From contig CAZZNE010000018.1 in NCBI GenBank assembly GCA_964655525.1, forward strand, positions 1 through 64,000: 64,000 nucleotides of DNA, in the 5' to 3' direction. The notes beneath the pieces were generated by a model that worked only from the letters and a program-made list of their open reading frames with translations, was not told where the DNA came from and made no database searches. Positions within the stretch are counted from its first letter, which is position 1. Every line of letters starts with the position of its first letter. This document shows, in pieces, positions 49,964 to 57,905 of this stretch. A program made the translations under genes and the position numbers. The DNA comes from DLAJ01 sp964655525 (lineage in GTDB: Bacteria; Bacillota; Clostridia; Lachnospirales; Lachnospiraceae).

Positions 49964-50836
49964 TCAAATCTGTTTTGTAAAATCCTCGATACTTTCCGCT
50001 TTTGCTGCCAGCTTCAACCATGCGCGGAGGGTTGTATCATCCTTCTGAGATGTGATCCGCTCCTTCAATGCAGGCGGTATCTCGCCCAAATCGTTAAGCA
50101 GGTCTAATATATCATATATTTTCCCTTGGGTTATACCTTTCTCCATGCCCTCGGCAAGCCCTTCTCTCCATCTCAGTTCTTCAATCTCATAGCTTTTCAT
50201 ATAGGCAAGCCCCACCTTTCCATCTCTCTTTACCGCTGTTACCATTTCGTGCAGTCTTTGTAAATTCTCCGTCTTCGCATTCTCCTTTGACGTATGCTCC
50301 ATGTAATAGAGAAGCTCACGCAAGTCTTCCGGCGGATTTCCCTCCGTCCCTTTGGTATAGAGAAAAATTGTTCTCGCCCCATCTTCATATGGCAGCTCGG
50401 CGACCTCTATGCAGCCGCTTTTGACCGTGTATACCATCCGATCTAAGCCAAACGGATCATAAGTCGTGATAAAGATCACAATGACATTTCTCAACTCCTC
50501 GTATTCCACTCCCGATTTCAGGCATCCCGCGTCTAACTTTGCATGGTAGAAGCGTACTCTTTTCGGAAGCGAAGCAGCATCTTTCTCTCTATTGTCAGGC
50601 TCCAGATCGAAGAGTTCCCCATCCTCCTCGTCTAAATACACATCCATGCGGATACCATGCTTGTCGGTATCCTCACCCTGGACGGCGCGCTGTGGGGTGA
50701 CCTTGAGTTTTCCGATCTTTCTGCCCAAGATGCATTCTAAAATACATCGTGCGGCAGGCTCTCCATAAACTTCATGTCCCGTTAAGCTGTTTGCCAAAAA
50801 ATCATCCACCAGATTCAGTTCTTCCAATTGTCTCAT
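49964..50836 (-). CDS. Rpn/PD-(D/E)XK family putative transposase-like nuclease
   Basis: A 290-residue protein of the Rpn (recombination-promoting nuclease) type. The N-terminal nuclease core has GIRMDVYLDEEDGELFDLEP, fitting the D...ExX pattern, then RVRFYHAKLDAGCLKSGVEY and VIVIFITTYDPFG, both very typical. The C-terminal part is helical with EGMEKGITQGK, the low-complexity tail common in the family. AGGAGG precedes ATG 50836. A consensus promoter lies 240 bases upstream, leaving an unusually long leader. Confidence 0.88.
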   Translation of the reverse strand: MRQLEELNLVDDFLANSLTGHEVYGEPAARCILECILGRKIGKLKVTPQRAVQGEDTDKHGIRMDVYLDEEDGELFDLEPDNREKDAASLPKRVRFYHAKLDAGCLKSGVEYEELRNVIVIFITTYDPFGLDRMVYTVKSGCIEVAELPYEDGARTIFLYTKGTEGNPPEDLRELLYYMEHTSKENAKTENLQRLHEMVTAVKRDGKVGLAYMKSYEIEELRWREGLAEGMEKGITQGKIYDILDLLNDLGEIPPALKERITSQKDDTTLRAWLKLAAKAESIEDFTKQI

Positions 50837-51074
50837 TTTTCCTCCTGTTCCCATAGTGCACGAAAACAGAAGTCTGTCCGTCTCTTTTCTTTTTCCATAC
50901 ACTATGCTTTTTAATTTGTTTTGTGGGTAAAGCATAGATTACAAAAGATCGCTCCGCGTTCTTTTAGAAAAAGTACGATCTGGAAATCGGCAGAATGCCG
51001 TCTGACGCGGATCACTTTCAGAAATGAATGACACACCCGAAAACAATCCGTCAAAGAATATATGCTTTGTGCTG

Positions 51075-51103
51075 ATTATACAAAGATTCATACTATATGT
51101 CAA
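51075..51103 (-). promoter_or_regulatory. Consensus promoter of the Rpn nuclease gene
   Basis: TTGACA (51098-51103), 17 bp, TATAAT (51075-51080) on the minus strand: a perfect consensus. The leader to ATG 50836 is about 230 bases, with GAACGCGGAGCGATC near its end; no known riboswitch fold was recognised. Confidence 0.8.
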
Positions 51104-51137
51104 GATGAATTTGGACAATTTTTACAAAATCGAACAA

Positions 51138-51173
51138 CAAAACCGGGCTATGACCATTAAGGTCTTAGCCCGG
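51138..51173 (-). terminator. Terminator after the YitT gene
   Basis: CCGGGCTA pairs with TAGCCCGG, extended by GACC/GGTC, with A/T runs at the base (T on the minus strand). It ends the YitT transcript; the 98 bases between stop and stem hold no gene. Confidence 0.82.
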
Positions 51174-51270
51174 CCAAACTGCCGAATCTTTTTATGATTC
51201 CTCTTCATAAATTTCTTCGACCATCGGAAACGTACTCCACGCTCTCTTTTGTCAAAAATTATTTATTTTC

Positions 51271-52143
51271 TTACTCATGCGACTCTGCTTTCTTCTTAAT
51301 ATGATTTCCAATGATCTCCGACACATCGCTGATCGTTATAAAAGCACTCGTATCCACCTCTTTGATCAAACGCTTCAATTCATAGATTTCAAACCGGTTC
51401 AGCACACAGTATAGAACCGCTTTCTTTCCGCTGATCAGACCCTCGCCTTCCAGAAGCGTCACCGTTCGCCCCATTCTCTTAAAGATTTCGTCCGCGATCA
51501 TCTGTCCTTCCTCCGTGATGATCATAGCTGCTTTCGCCTGTTCCACACCTGATTCTACAAAATCAATTACTTTCGAGGTGATAAAATACGTCAGCAGGCT
51601 GTACATGGCCCTGTCAAACCCAAACAGAAAACCGGCGACCGTATAGATCACAACATTGAAAAAGAGAACCGTCTGTCCCACCGGAAGGTTAAATTTTTTA
51701 TTCAGGAAGATCGCCACCGTCTCTGTTCCGTCGAGGCAGCCTCCGGCGCGGATCACAAACCCCACTCCAACTCCCAGAAATACGCCTCCAAAACAGACGG
51801 CCAACAGATATTCATGCGTAACATCCACGATCGACGCAAAAATCTCCAGAAAACTTGAAAATGTCACCATGGCAACTGCAGATTTGATAATAAATTTCGC
51901 TCCCAGCTTCCGCATGCCGGCCACCAGGAACGGAATGTTAAATACCAACGTCAATATTCCAAGAGAAATCCCGCTCAGGTTATTGATCATGATTGAGATT
52001 CCCACAATCCCTCCATCCAGGATCATGCATGGAACCAAGAATTCTTCAATAGCAAATGCGGCGATCGCCGCGCCCATCACCAGCATCACATAGCCGAATA
52101 TTTCTCTCATATAATATTTCAATTTTGATGCATTGTCTGACAT
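51271..52143 (-). CDS. YitT family membrane protein (DUF161/DUF2179)
   Basis: A 290-residue protein with about six membrane helices (including EEFLVPCMILDGGIVGISIM and VGFVIRAGGCLDGTETVAIFL, the repeat signature) and a C-terminal soluble DUF2179 domain (MGRTVTLLEGEGLISGKKAV). Function unknown; it is common in Firmicutes as several paralogues. GGGGGGAG precedes ATG 52143. Confidence 0.92.
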   Translation of the reverse strand: MSDNASKLKYYMREIFGYVMLVMGAAIAAFAIEEFLVPCMILDGGIVGISIMINNLSGISLGILTLVFNIPFLVAGMRKLGAKFIIKSAVAMVTFSSFLEIFASIVDVTHEYLLAVCFGGVFLGVGVGFVIRAGGCLDGTETVAIFLNKKFNLPVGQTVLFFNVVIYTVAGFLFGFDRAMYSLLTYFITSKVIDFVESGVEQAKAAMIITEEGQMIADEIFKRMGRTVTLLEGEGLISGKKAVLYCVLNRFEIYELKRLIKEVDTSAFITISDVSEIIGNHIKKKAESHE

Positions 52144-52161
52144 AAAAACTCCCCCCGTATC

Positions 52162-52190
52162 ATCATATCAACGGTATCGGTGTCCGTCAA
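52162..52190 (-). promoter_or_regulatory. Promoter of the YitT gene
   Basis: TTGACG (52185-52190), 17 bp, TATGAT (52162-52167) on the minus strand, close to the ribosome binding site. Confidence 0.65.
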
Positions 52191-52231
52191 ATATAAATTT
52201 GATATTTACAACATATTCATCCCGGACAGTT

Positions 52232-52271
52232 CAAAAAACAGCAGGCAAACCATTTACGGTCTGTCTGCTGT
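52232..52271 (-). terminator. Terminator of the zinc-ribbon gene
   Basis: CAGCAG...CTGCTG stem with further pairing (GCA, ACC with GGT) and six T on the minus strand. Confidence 0.65.
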
Positions 52272-52328
52272 CTATAATAAAAGCGATTCGCTTTATCAAA
52301 GCTTTACGATATAGATTTATGTTGATTC

Positions 52329-53315
52329 TTACGCATCTTTTAGTGCGCTGATTAAGCCCAATACAATTCCGAGAATGATCGCCCATGCTCCGATTCCCAT
52401 GATCGAGAAAAAGTGACCGGAACAAATCATCAGCCAGATCAGGCAGACAAGCGGAATCAAAGAAAATACCAGTTTCAATTTTCTGTGATTCGTTACGGTA
52501 AAGACCAGAAGCCCGACCCCGCATATAATCAGAATCCACGGCGTAACAAGCGCTGCCGCACGTCCTTTCAAAACCAGCCTCGCTGTTCCAAAAACCTCCT
52601 TCACGCTGCTGTCTCTAATATCGGTATCCATCTCGTCTTCTAACTCACGAACAAGATAGTCCTCCGCGTCTTCCAATGCGTCCGCAAGATCATCCGTATC
52701 CGCCGCGGTGCCCACCAGTTTATCCGCCAGACGCTCAACCGTACCGCTCAATTGTGACAATTCAAACAGGTTCAGCCCGACACTGGCTTTGACGCTTACT
52801 TTGGAACTGTAAGAAGAACCAAAAAAATAACTGGAATAGGACGGAACCTCTACTTTTTCATTCACATGAATGGAAGCAAAATTCATAAACGGCGCAACCA
52901 AAAACAGCATCGCTGCAATAATGCCCAAAAGACAAAACATGCTGATTCCCATACGCTTTACCCTGCCTGCAAACTCGCCCGGCGCATTCTTAAACACCGC
53001 GCCGACATTCCCTATGTTAGTCTGAGGAGGTACGGAATATCCCATCATAGGAGCGCCGCCGTACATCTGCTGGTTCGGCTGTCCATACCCCTGCTGTCCA
53101 AATCCCACGCCTGCTCCCGGATTCTGTGCCTGTTGCATCGGCGTCTGCTGAAACGGCATCTGACCCGCGTCTGTATTCTGTGCAGGCGGTACGGGCGGTA
53201 TTTCACCCGCTCCCGTATTCTCCACAGGCACAAAGGTCTGCCCTACATCCGCTCCGCAATTGGGACAAATTTTCGTGTTCTCCGGCATCTGTGTACCACA
53301 CTGATTACAAAACAT
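52329..53315 (-). CDS. Zinc-ribbon membrane protein
   Basis: A 328-residue protein. Residues 3-21 are a zinc ribbon (CNQCG, then CPNCGADVG). A Pro/Gln/Gly-rich disordered linker follows (about 25-105), then a membrane helix (about 125-147), an extracellular domain with acidic helices (about 150-260), and two or three C-terminal membrane helices. This zinc ribbon plus Gln-rich linker layout is common in gut Clostridia; function unknown. GAGAGGG precedes ATG 53315. Confidence 0.82.
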   Translation of the reverse strand: MFCNQCGTQMPENTKICPNCGADVGQTFVPVENTGAGEIPPVPPAQNTDAGQMPFQQTPMQQAQNPGAGVGFGQQGYGQPNQQMYGGAPMMGYSVPPQTNIGNVGAVFKNAPGEFAGRVKRMGISMFCLLGIIAAMLFLVAPFMNFASIHVNEKVEVPSYSSYFFGSSYSSKVSVKASVGLNLFELSQLSGTVERLADKLVGTAADTDDLADALEDAEDYLVRELEDEMDTDIRDSSVKEVFGTARLVLKGRAAALVTPWILIICGVGLLVFTVTNHRKLKLVFSLIPLVCLIWLMICSGHFFSIMGIGAWAIILGIVLGLISALKDA

Positions 53316-53416
53316 TTTTTTCCCTCTCTTTGCCTGTATTTAATATAAATCTATCTATAAAATTTCGTTTTTATGATACCATGCAGGCAGCTTCCTTATC
53401 AACTATTTTTCCAAAC

Positions 53417-53767
53417 TCAGATATTTACCCAGTAATCTTCTCCTTTTTCATATATACTGCTAATTCCGAATAATATCTGTAAAAAATCCTGCTTTTCATT
53501 CAAAATGCGGATAACCCTTACGGTATCACCCTCAACCCTGTAAAAAACATAGTTAAGCTTTACAACCAGATAATGGTAATCCGTTGGATATTCTATCAGA
53601 TCCGCTAAGCGGAGACCTTCTTTCGGAAACAGCGCTAACTGTTTAGCTGTTGATGTAATCTCCTTGATACAGGCTTTTGCTCTGCCTTCTCCAAACTGCA
53701 TGGCAACATAAGCTTTTATCCCCTGTAGATCATCCAACGCTTTTGGTGTATAAAACAGCTTCGACAT
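53417..53767 (-). CDS. RelE/ParE family toxin
   Basis: A 116-residue toxin with the ParE/RelE core (LFYTPKALDDLQGIKAYVA, RLADLIEYPTDYHYLVVKL, YVFYRVEGDTVRVIRILNEK). By family it either cleaves mRNA on the ribosome or inhibits gyrase; the type cannot be told. It follows its antitoxin gene by one base. Confidence 0.9.
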   Translation of the reverse strand: MSKLFYTPKALDDLQGIKAYVAMQFGEGRAKACIKEITSTAKQLALFPKEGLRLADLIEYPTDYHYLVVKLNYVFYRVEGDTVRVIRILNEKQDFLQILFGISSIYEKGEDYWVNI

Positions 53768-53768
53768 A

Positions 53769-54014
53769 TCACAATCCCAACGCAGCCTCTACCTCATCCG
53801 CTGTTAACCAACCCTTTTCTCTGGCAGACTGCTCTCCTTCATCCAATTTTGTCAAAAGCTGAATTGTCGCTTTTAATCGATCCAACTCATCCACATCCAC
53901 AATAGCGTATGCCCCACGACCATTCCGAGTCAGATAAACCGGTTGGTTTGTTCTTACTTCTTTTAATACCTCTGTATAATTTCTCAAATCTGATATTGGT
54001 TTAATATTTGGCAT
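53769..54014 (-). CDS. Phd/YefM family antitoxin
   Basis: An 81-residue antitoxin with the Phd/YefM N-terminal DNA-binding part (IKPISDLRNYTEVLKEVRTN, PVYLTRNGRGAYAIVD) and a toxin-binding C-terminal helix. ATG 54014 is nine bases after GGAG. Its start abuts the broken end of an XRE regulator gene on the other strand, suggesting the pair was inserted there. Confidence 0.9.
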   Translation of the reverse strand: MPNIKPISDLRNYTEVLKEVRTNQPVYLTRNGRGAYAIVDVDELDRLKATIQLLTKLDEGEQSAREKGWLTADEVEAALGL

Positions 54015-54018
54015 AGTC

Positions 54019-54215
54019 ATCGTCTCCAACTATGAAAGCGGAGAACGGACACCCAGTGTCGAGGTGCTGATCGCGCTTGCCCGCCTTTTTCACTGCTCCG
54101 CCGATTATCTGCTCGGTTTGACCGGATTGATAAGGACAGGCTGCTTGATGTCTCCATGCTGAGTGATGAACAGTGCAAGCTCCTGCAGCATTTTTTGTCC
54201 AGCATTGGGGCATGA
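54019..54215 (+). pseudogene. C-terminal remnant of an XRE regulator, frameshifted
   Basis: The plus strand encodes IVSNYESGERTPSVEVLIAL followed by ARLFHCSADYLLGLTG, the second half of a typical XRE helix-turn-helix, with no N-terminal half. After GLTG the frame breaks; a different frame continues with DKDRLLDVSMLSDEQ and ends HFLSSIGA, stop at 54213. Both the missing start and the shift show that it is dead. The break point is the start of the toxin-antitoxin pair. The rest of 54216-54330 holds nothing else. Confidence 0.65.
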
Positions 54216-54333
54216 TCCGCTTTTGATCTGCATCCCCCTTTCTTTCATTTTTCAGCTGCTGATCCATTTGCATCTCAATAGAGCGTGTTTTTTCGCCAGA
54301 AGCTGCACCTGTTTTTCATTTTTATCCAATTAT

Positions 54334-54362
54334 TTGCAAACTGCTATAAGATGAACTATAAT
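54334..54362 (+). promoter_or_regulatory. Promoter of the small NUDIX gene
   Basis: TTGCAA (54334-54339), 17 bp, TATAAT (54357-54362). Confidence 0.75.
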
Positions 54363-54410
54363 GCAGGAAGACAGATTTGAAAAAAGAACAAGAAAGGCAG
54401 GATCCTCCCC

Positions 54411-54842
54411 ATGACAATCGTTCGCTTTTATGATGAAGTTTCAGATGAACTTTTGAAGTTTGCAGTCATCATCACCGTACATAACGGCAAATGGGTATTT
54501 TGCAAACATAGGGAGAGAAACACATTAGAGGTTCCCGGCGGGCACAGAGAACCCGGAGAGGATATTTTTTCCACCGCAAGAAGAGAATTGTATGAAGAGA
54601 CCGGCGCGCTTACCTATACGCTCAAGCCGATCTGCGTGTATTCCGTCACGGCGCCCGACAATTTTGACGGCATGGAATCCTTCGGTATGCTTTATTATGC
54701 GGATGTGATCCGTTTTGAGCCGGAGCTGCACAGCGAGATCGAAACAACCGTTATCACCGACACGCTGCCGGAACATTGGACTTATCCCGAAATCCAGCCG
54801 AAGCTGTTAGAGGAAGCGGCGCGCAGGGGCTTCGTCAGATGA
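54411..54842 (+). CDS. NUDIX hydrolase
   Basis: A 143-residue NUDIX protein with a full NUDIX box (GGHREPGED followed by ARRELYEETGA). Likely cleaves a nucleoside di- or triphosphate derivative; substrate unknown. Its last 61 bases overlap the 3' end of the opposite-strand phosphoesterase gene, an unusually deep convergent overlap. Confidence 0.92.
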   Translation: MTIVRFYDEVSDELLKFAVIITVHNGKWVFCKHRERNTLEVPGGHREPGEDIFSTARRELYEETGALTYTLKPICVYSVTAPDNFDGMESFGMLYYADVIRFEPELHSEIETTVITDTLPEHWTYPEIQPKLLEEAARRGFVR

Positions 54843-55945
54843 ATCACGACATATTCCGAATGTTTCTGCGTTCTGACCGGATACCCCCATCCGGCGATGC
54901 CGGAAGATACCACCTCCGTTAAGCTTCCCTCTTTGCGGTATCCGTAGGTCATCTCATCCGTGTGGAATATCTCTGCCAGAAAGCCCAAAGGCCAAACCTG
55001 CCCGGCATGGGTGTGACCGGACAGGATCATTCCGCATCCGCTTTCCATAACGCCCACATACTCCACCGGCTGATGATCGATCAAAATCCATTCTTTCGCA
55101 GCATCCGCGCCTTCTACAAGCTGAAAAACAGATTTTCTCATTCCCGCGGCGTGCCCTCTGTCAGCGCGTCCGATCAAGAGGATTTCATTGTTAATCTCAT
55201 ACGTCTCGTCTTCAAGGATATGAATTCCCGCCTGCTCTATCGTATCTGCCAACTGTTCCGCTGTATAATTCGGTCTTTGAACATACGCATTTTTATCATG
55301 ATTCCCATATACATAATAAATCCCGTATCGGGTACGGATATTGCCCATGATCTCAAACGCTTCCTGCATTTGTGCAAGGCTTGTGCGCTCGTCCACAATG
55401 TCCCCGCCCAGAATTACGATATCGGGGTTTTCACTTTCAATGGAATCCGCCGCCCGCTTAAGTTGAACGCTGTTCAAAGTTGTTCCATAGTGCAGATCCG
55501 AAAAAAACACAATGGTATACCCTTCTTCCCGAATCTCTTTATCCGTCAAAACCGTATATTCCGTTTTGACAATATGATGCATATTATAATAGCCGTATCC
55601 GACCATCAGCACCGCTGCCAATAACGCTGGTATTCCGCTCCGGTAGACCGCCTTTCCCCAATACGGAAATGTTTTATTTTTACGGAATTTTTTCACGATC
55701 AGCGCAAAAAAATCAAATACGAGCAGAAATACCACCATGTACATGAAAATCACAAACCATAACCCATTCACATAGCCGGCCGACAGGATCAGTATGCCGG
55801 TAACCCCCGCCGTGATCATGATTCGCTTTCTCTTCGTAAGATTTTTACCAAAAAAACAAACTGCCCCATAAACTTTACGGCAAAGATAAATCCCCGCCAA
55901 TAAAATTACGATCAGGGGCAGCAGCATCCACATAAAAAACATCAT
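54782..55945 (-). CDS. Membrane-anchored metallophosphoesterase (YaeI-like)
   Basis: A 387-residue protein with three or four N-terminal membrane helices (to about residue 115) and a calcineurin-like domain at 140-375 with all metal motifs: FSDLHYG, LGGDIVDE, VYGNHDK, IDHQP and LSGHTHAGQ. It resembles YaeI/YkuE-type phosphodiesterases, some acting on UDP-sugars or lipids. GAGG precedes ATG 55945. The last 20 codons overlap the convergent NUDIX gene. Confidence 0.9.
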   Translation of the reverse strand: MMFFMWMLLPLIVILLAGIYLCRKVYGAVCFFGKNLTKRKRIMITAGVTGILILSAGYVNGLWFVIFMYMVVFLLVFDFFALIVKKFRKNKTFPYWGKAVYRSGIPALLAAVLMVGYGYYNMHHIVKTEYTVLTDKEIREEGYTIVFFSDLHYGTTLNSVQLKRAADSIESENPDIVILGGDIVDERTSLAQMQEAFEIMGNIRTRYGIYYVYGNHDKNAYVQRPNYTAEQLADTIEQAGIHILEDETYEINNEILLIGRADRGHAAGMRKSVFQLVEGADAAKEWILIDHQPVEYVGVMESGCGMILSGHTHAGQVWPLGFLAEIFHTDEMTYGYRKEGSLTEVVSSGIAGWGYPVRTQKHSEYVVIHLTKPLRAASSNSFGWISG

Positions 55946-55993
55946 TCTGATTTCCTCTTCTGAACGGAACGCTTTCTTTTGATCCTACACATC

Positions 55994-56260
55994 TCAATTC
56001 ATCCTGCGGTATTTCTGGACCGTCTTGACAATATAGTAAATTCCCGCAATCCCGCCGCAGACCGCACCTGTGATCAAAATGCCCTCGATCGTAAAATGCA
56101 GGTACGAAAGTGTAATAAAACTGATGATGAGCAGCAACAATACGACATATCCCGCCGTACATCCTACCATCAGAAAAAAGCACAAAATATCCTTTATCAA
56201 ATCCAATGCGGAAAATCGGCCTTCGTCCCGCACAGTTCTTCTTTTCTTTTTTGGCATCAT
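55994..56260 (-). CDS. Small membrane protein
   Basis: An 88-residue protein with a basic N-terminus and two membrane helices (about 23-50 and 59-78). Position and size suggest a PBP1A-linked DUF type seen in gut Clostridia, but I cannot assign a family. Two ATG codons in a row; GAGG precedes the second at good spacing. Confidence 0.7.
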   Translation of the reverse strand: MMPKKKRRTVRDEGRFSALDLIKDILCFFLMVGCTAGYVVLLLLIISFITLSYLHFTIEGILITGAVCGGIAGIYYIVKTVQKYRRMN

Positions 56261-56283
56261 GATCCTCTTTTCTATCTTAGGTC

Positions 56284-57861
56284 TTATCCCAAGCGTGTTT
56301 CACTTTGCTTTGCCCACACGCTTTGTCCGTCGTCCGTGTAGCCGCAAAGGACGCGGCACATACGGCTGTTTTCAAAATCAAACGCTTCTCCCGCAACTGC
56401 TGTGACACCGGACAGCGATACGTCCAGCCGACCGCGCGCAGGCGAATTGTCGGTGTTGGAGAACACGATCCACTCCCACGCTCCGCTTGTTTCGCTGCAT
56501 GCGGCGCACTCTCCCGCGCCCTGCTCTGCTGCCTTCTGCGCTCCCGTCTCTGCTGCCTCCGCTCCTGTCTCTTCCTCCTTCCGGGACACTGCCCTTGTTC
56601 CCAGTATCGGCGCATGCTTCCCGACAGGCACACCGTCCGCAACATCGAAGCGATAAATCTGCTCCGCAGCGCGCGCTTCCCCCGCAAACGGCTCCGGCGA
56701 CAGCACCGGCCAGTCATTGATAAAGTACATTCTTCGCACGACCATATAGTGCATGCGGTAGGAACGTCTGTCTCTCTTTTTCACCGGCTCATGCACCAGC
56801 GCCGCCGCGCCGTCACGCACATGATGAACAAAATAATAGGCATCCTCCGGCACATTATAAAACGGCACACCGTGTCCCGGTCCGCGGAATCCGTCAAAAC
56901 GCCATTCCGGATAGCTTACCGTCTCCATCCTCACGCCACGCCTCGTCCATACCTCGATCGTACGCGGTTTTGTTATGCTCCGCTCCGCATACGGCGTTTC
57001 CGCAGAAAAACAATAGCTTCCCGCAAGCTTCATGCCAAGGGATTCCCCGTCCAGATTCCTGCCGTCCATGTCGCGGTACGGTCCATCCACCGTGCGGCTT
57101 AATCCCACGCGAATATCATAATCTTCCCCGAGCCAGCCATACGAAAGAAACAGATAGTAGTTGCCGTTATGCGGATTTCGGATGACAGCGGCGCCCTCCG
57201 GTCCGTCGATATACGAGCCTGCCGGTTTATGCGCAATGCGCCGTCCAAGCTCACGCACATCTCCCGACAGGCTGAGCCCCGTTTCAGGAGCAAGCTCTTT
57301 TAAGTAGATTCCCCCAAAAAAAGAACCATACACCAGATATTTTTTCCCATGCGCGTCATCTACGATATGCGGGTCGATCGCATTCGGATAGGAATTGTCC
57401 GTTCCCCACGTATCCACGACAACGCCCCGGTTTTCAAAGGGACCTTCGGGATTGTCCGCCACCGCAAGATGAATGCGTGATTCTGAGCTTCCGAATGCCC
57501 GTGTTGCCGAATAATACAGACGATATTCTCCGTTCACATACTCCACAAACGGCGCCCAGAATCCGGGCGTCGGCGCAAAACGTCCGTTGTTCCGTGCCTC
57601 TTGAACCGCCGCGTCGGAAAGCGCATAGCCGACAAATTCAAAGTCCACCAGATCCCGGCTTTTCCGAATCGGGATCCCCTGCCGATAACGCGAGGTGATC
57701 GCGCTGTCCGTTGCATAAGAATAATACAGACCGCTCACGGGATCATAAAACATGGATGGATCATGGGATTCAAATAATGGGTTTTGATCTCTGTCATGAC
57801 AATTCAGCTTAAACCCCGGCCGTATCACCTTATCTTTTTTCTCCGCAAGCTCCTGTTCCAT
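56284..57861 (-). CDS. GH43 family glycosidase, cytoplasmic
   Basis: A 525-residue five-bladed propeller hydrolase of the GH43 arabinanase/arabinosidase group. The catalytic trio shows as SHDPSMFYD (base), NAIDPHIV (modulator) and IDGPEGAAV (acid). There is no signal peptide, so it would act on imported arabino-oligosaccharides. Its C-terminal third has an Ala/Glu-rich linker (about 435-460) and a small beta domain. GGAGG precedes ATG 57861. It follows the larger GH43 gene by 44 bases. Confidence 0.88.
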   Translation of the reverse strand: MEQELAEKKDKVIRPGFKLNCHDRDQNPLFESHDPSMFYDPVSGLYYSYATDSAITSRYRQGIPIRKSRDLVDFEFVGYALSDAAVQEARNNGRFAPTPGFWAPFVEYVNGEYRLYYSATRAFGSSESRIHLAVADNPEGPFENRGVVVDTWGTDNSYPNAIDPHIVDDAHGKKYLVYGSFFGGIYLKELAPETGLSLSGDVRELGRRIAHKPAGSYIDGPEGAAVIRNPHNGNYYLFLSYGWLGEDYDIRVGLSRTVDGPYRDMDGRNLDGESLGMKLAGSYCFSAETPYAERSITKPRTIEVWTRRGVRMETVSYPEWRFDGFRGPGHGVPFYNVPEDAYYFVHHVRDGAAALVHEPVKKRDRRSYRMHYMVVRRMYFINDWPVLSPEPFAGEARAAEQIYRFDVADGVPVGKHAPILGTRAVSRKEEETGAEAAETGAQKAAEQGAGECAACSETSGAWEWIVFSNTDNSPARGRLDVSLSGVTAVAGEAFDFENSRMCRVLCGYTDDGQSVWAKQSETRLG

Positions 57862-57905
57862 TGTTTCCTCCGTTCCGCGCTGCTCTTTGTTAGGCTTTTC
57901 ACACG

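Noticed and set aside
49964..50836. Intact insertion sequence around the Rpn gene
   Set aside because: No terminal inverted repeats or target duplications were seen; the gene stands alone.
56305..57102. 265-residue open frame on the plus strand
   Set aside because: It is antisense to the GH43 gene, with Arg/His-rich shadow composition and no motif.
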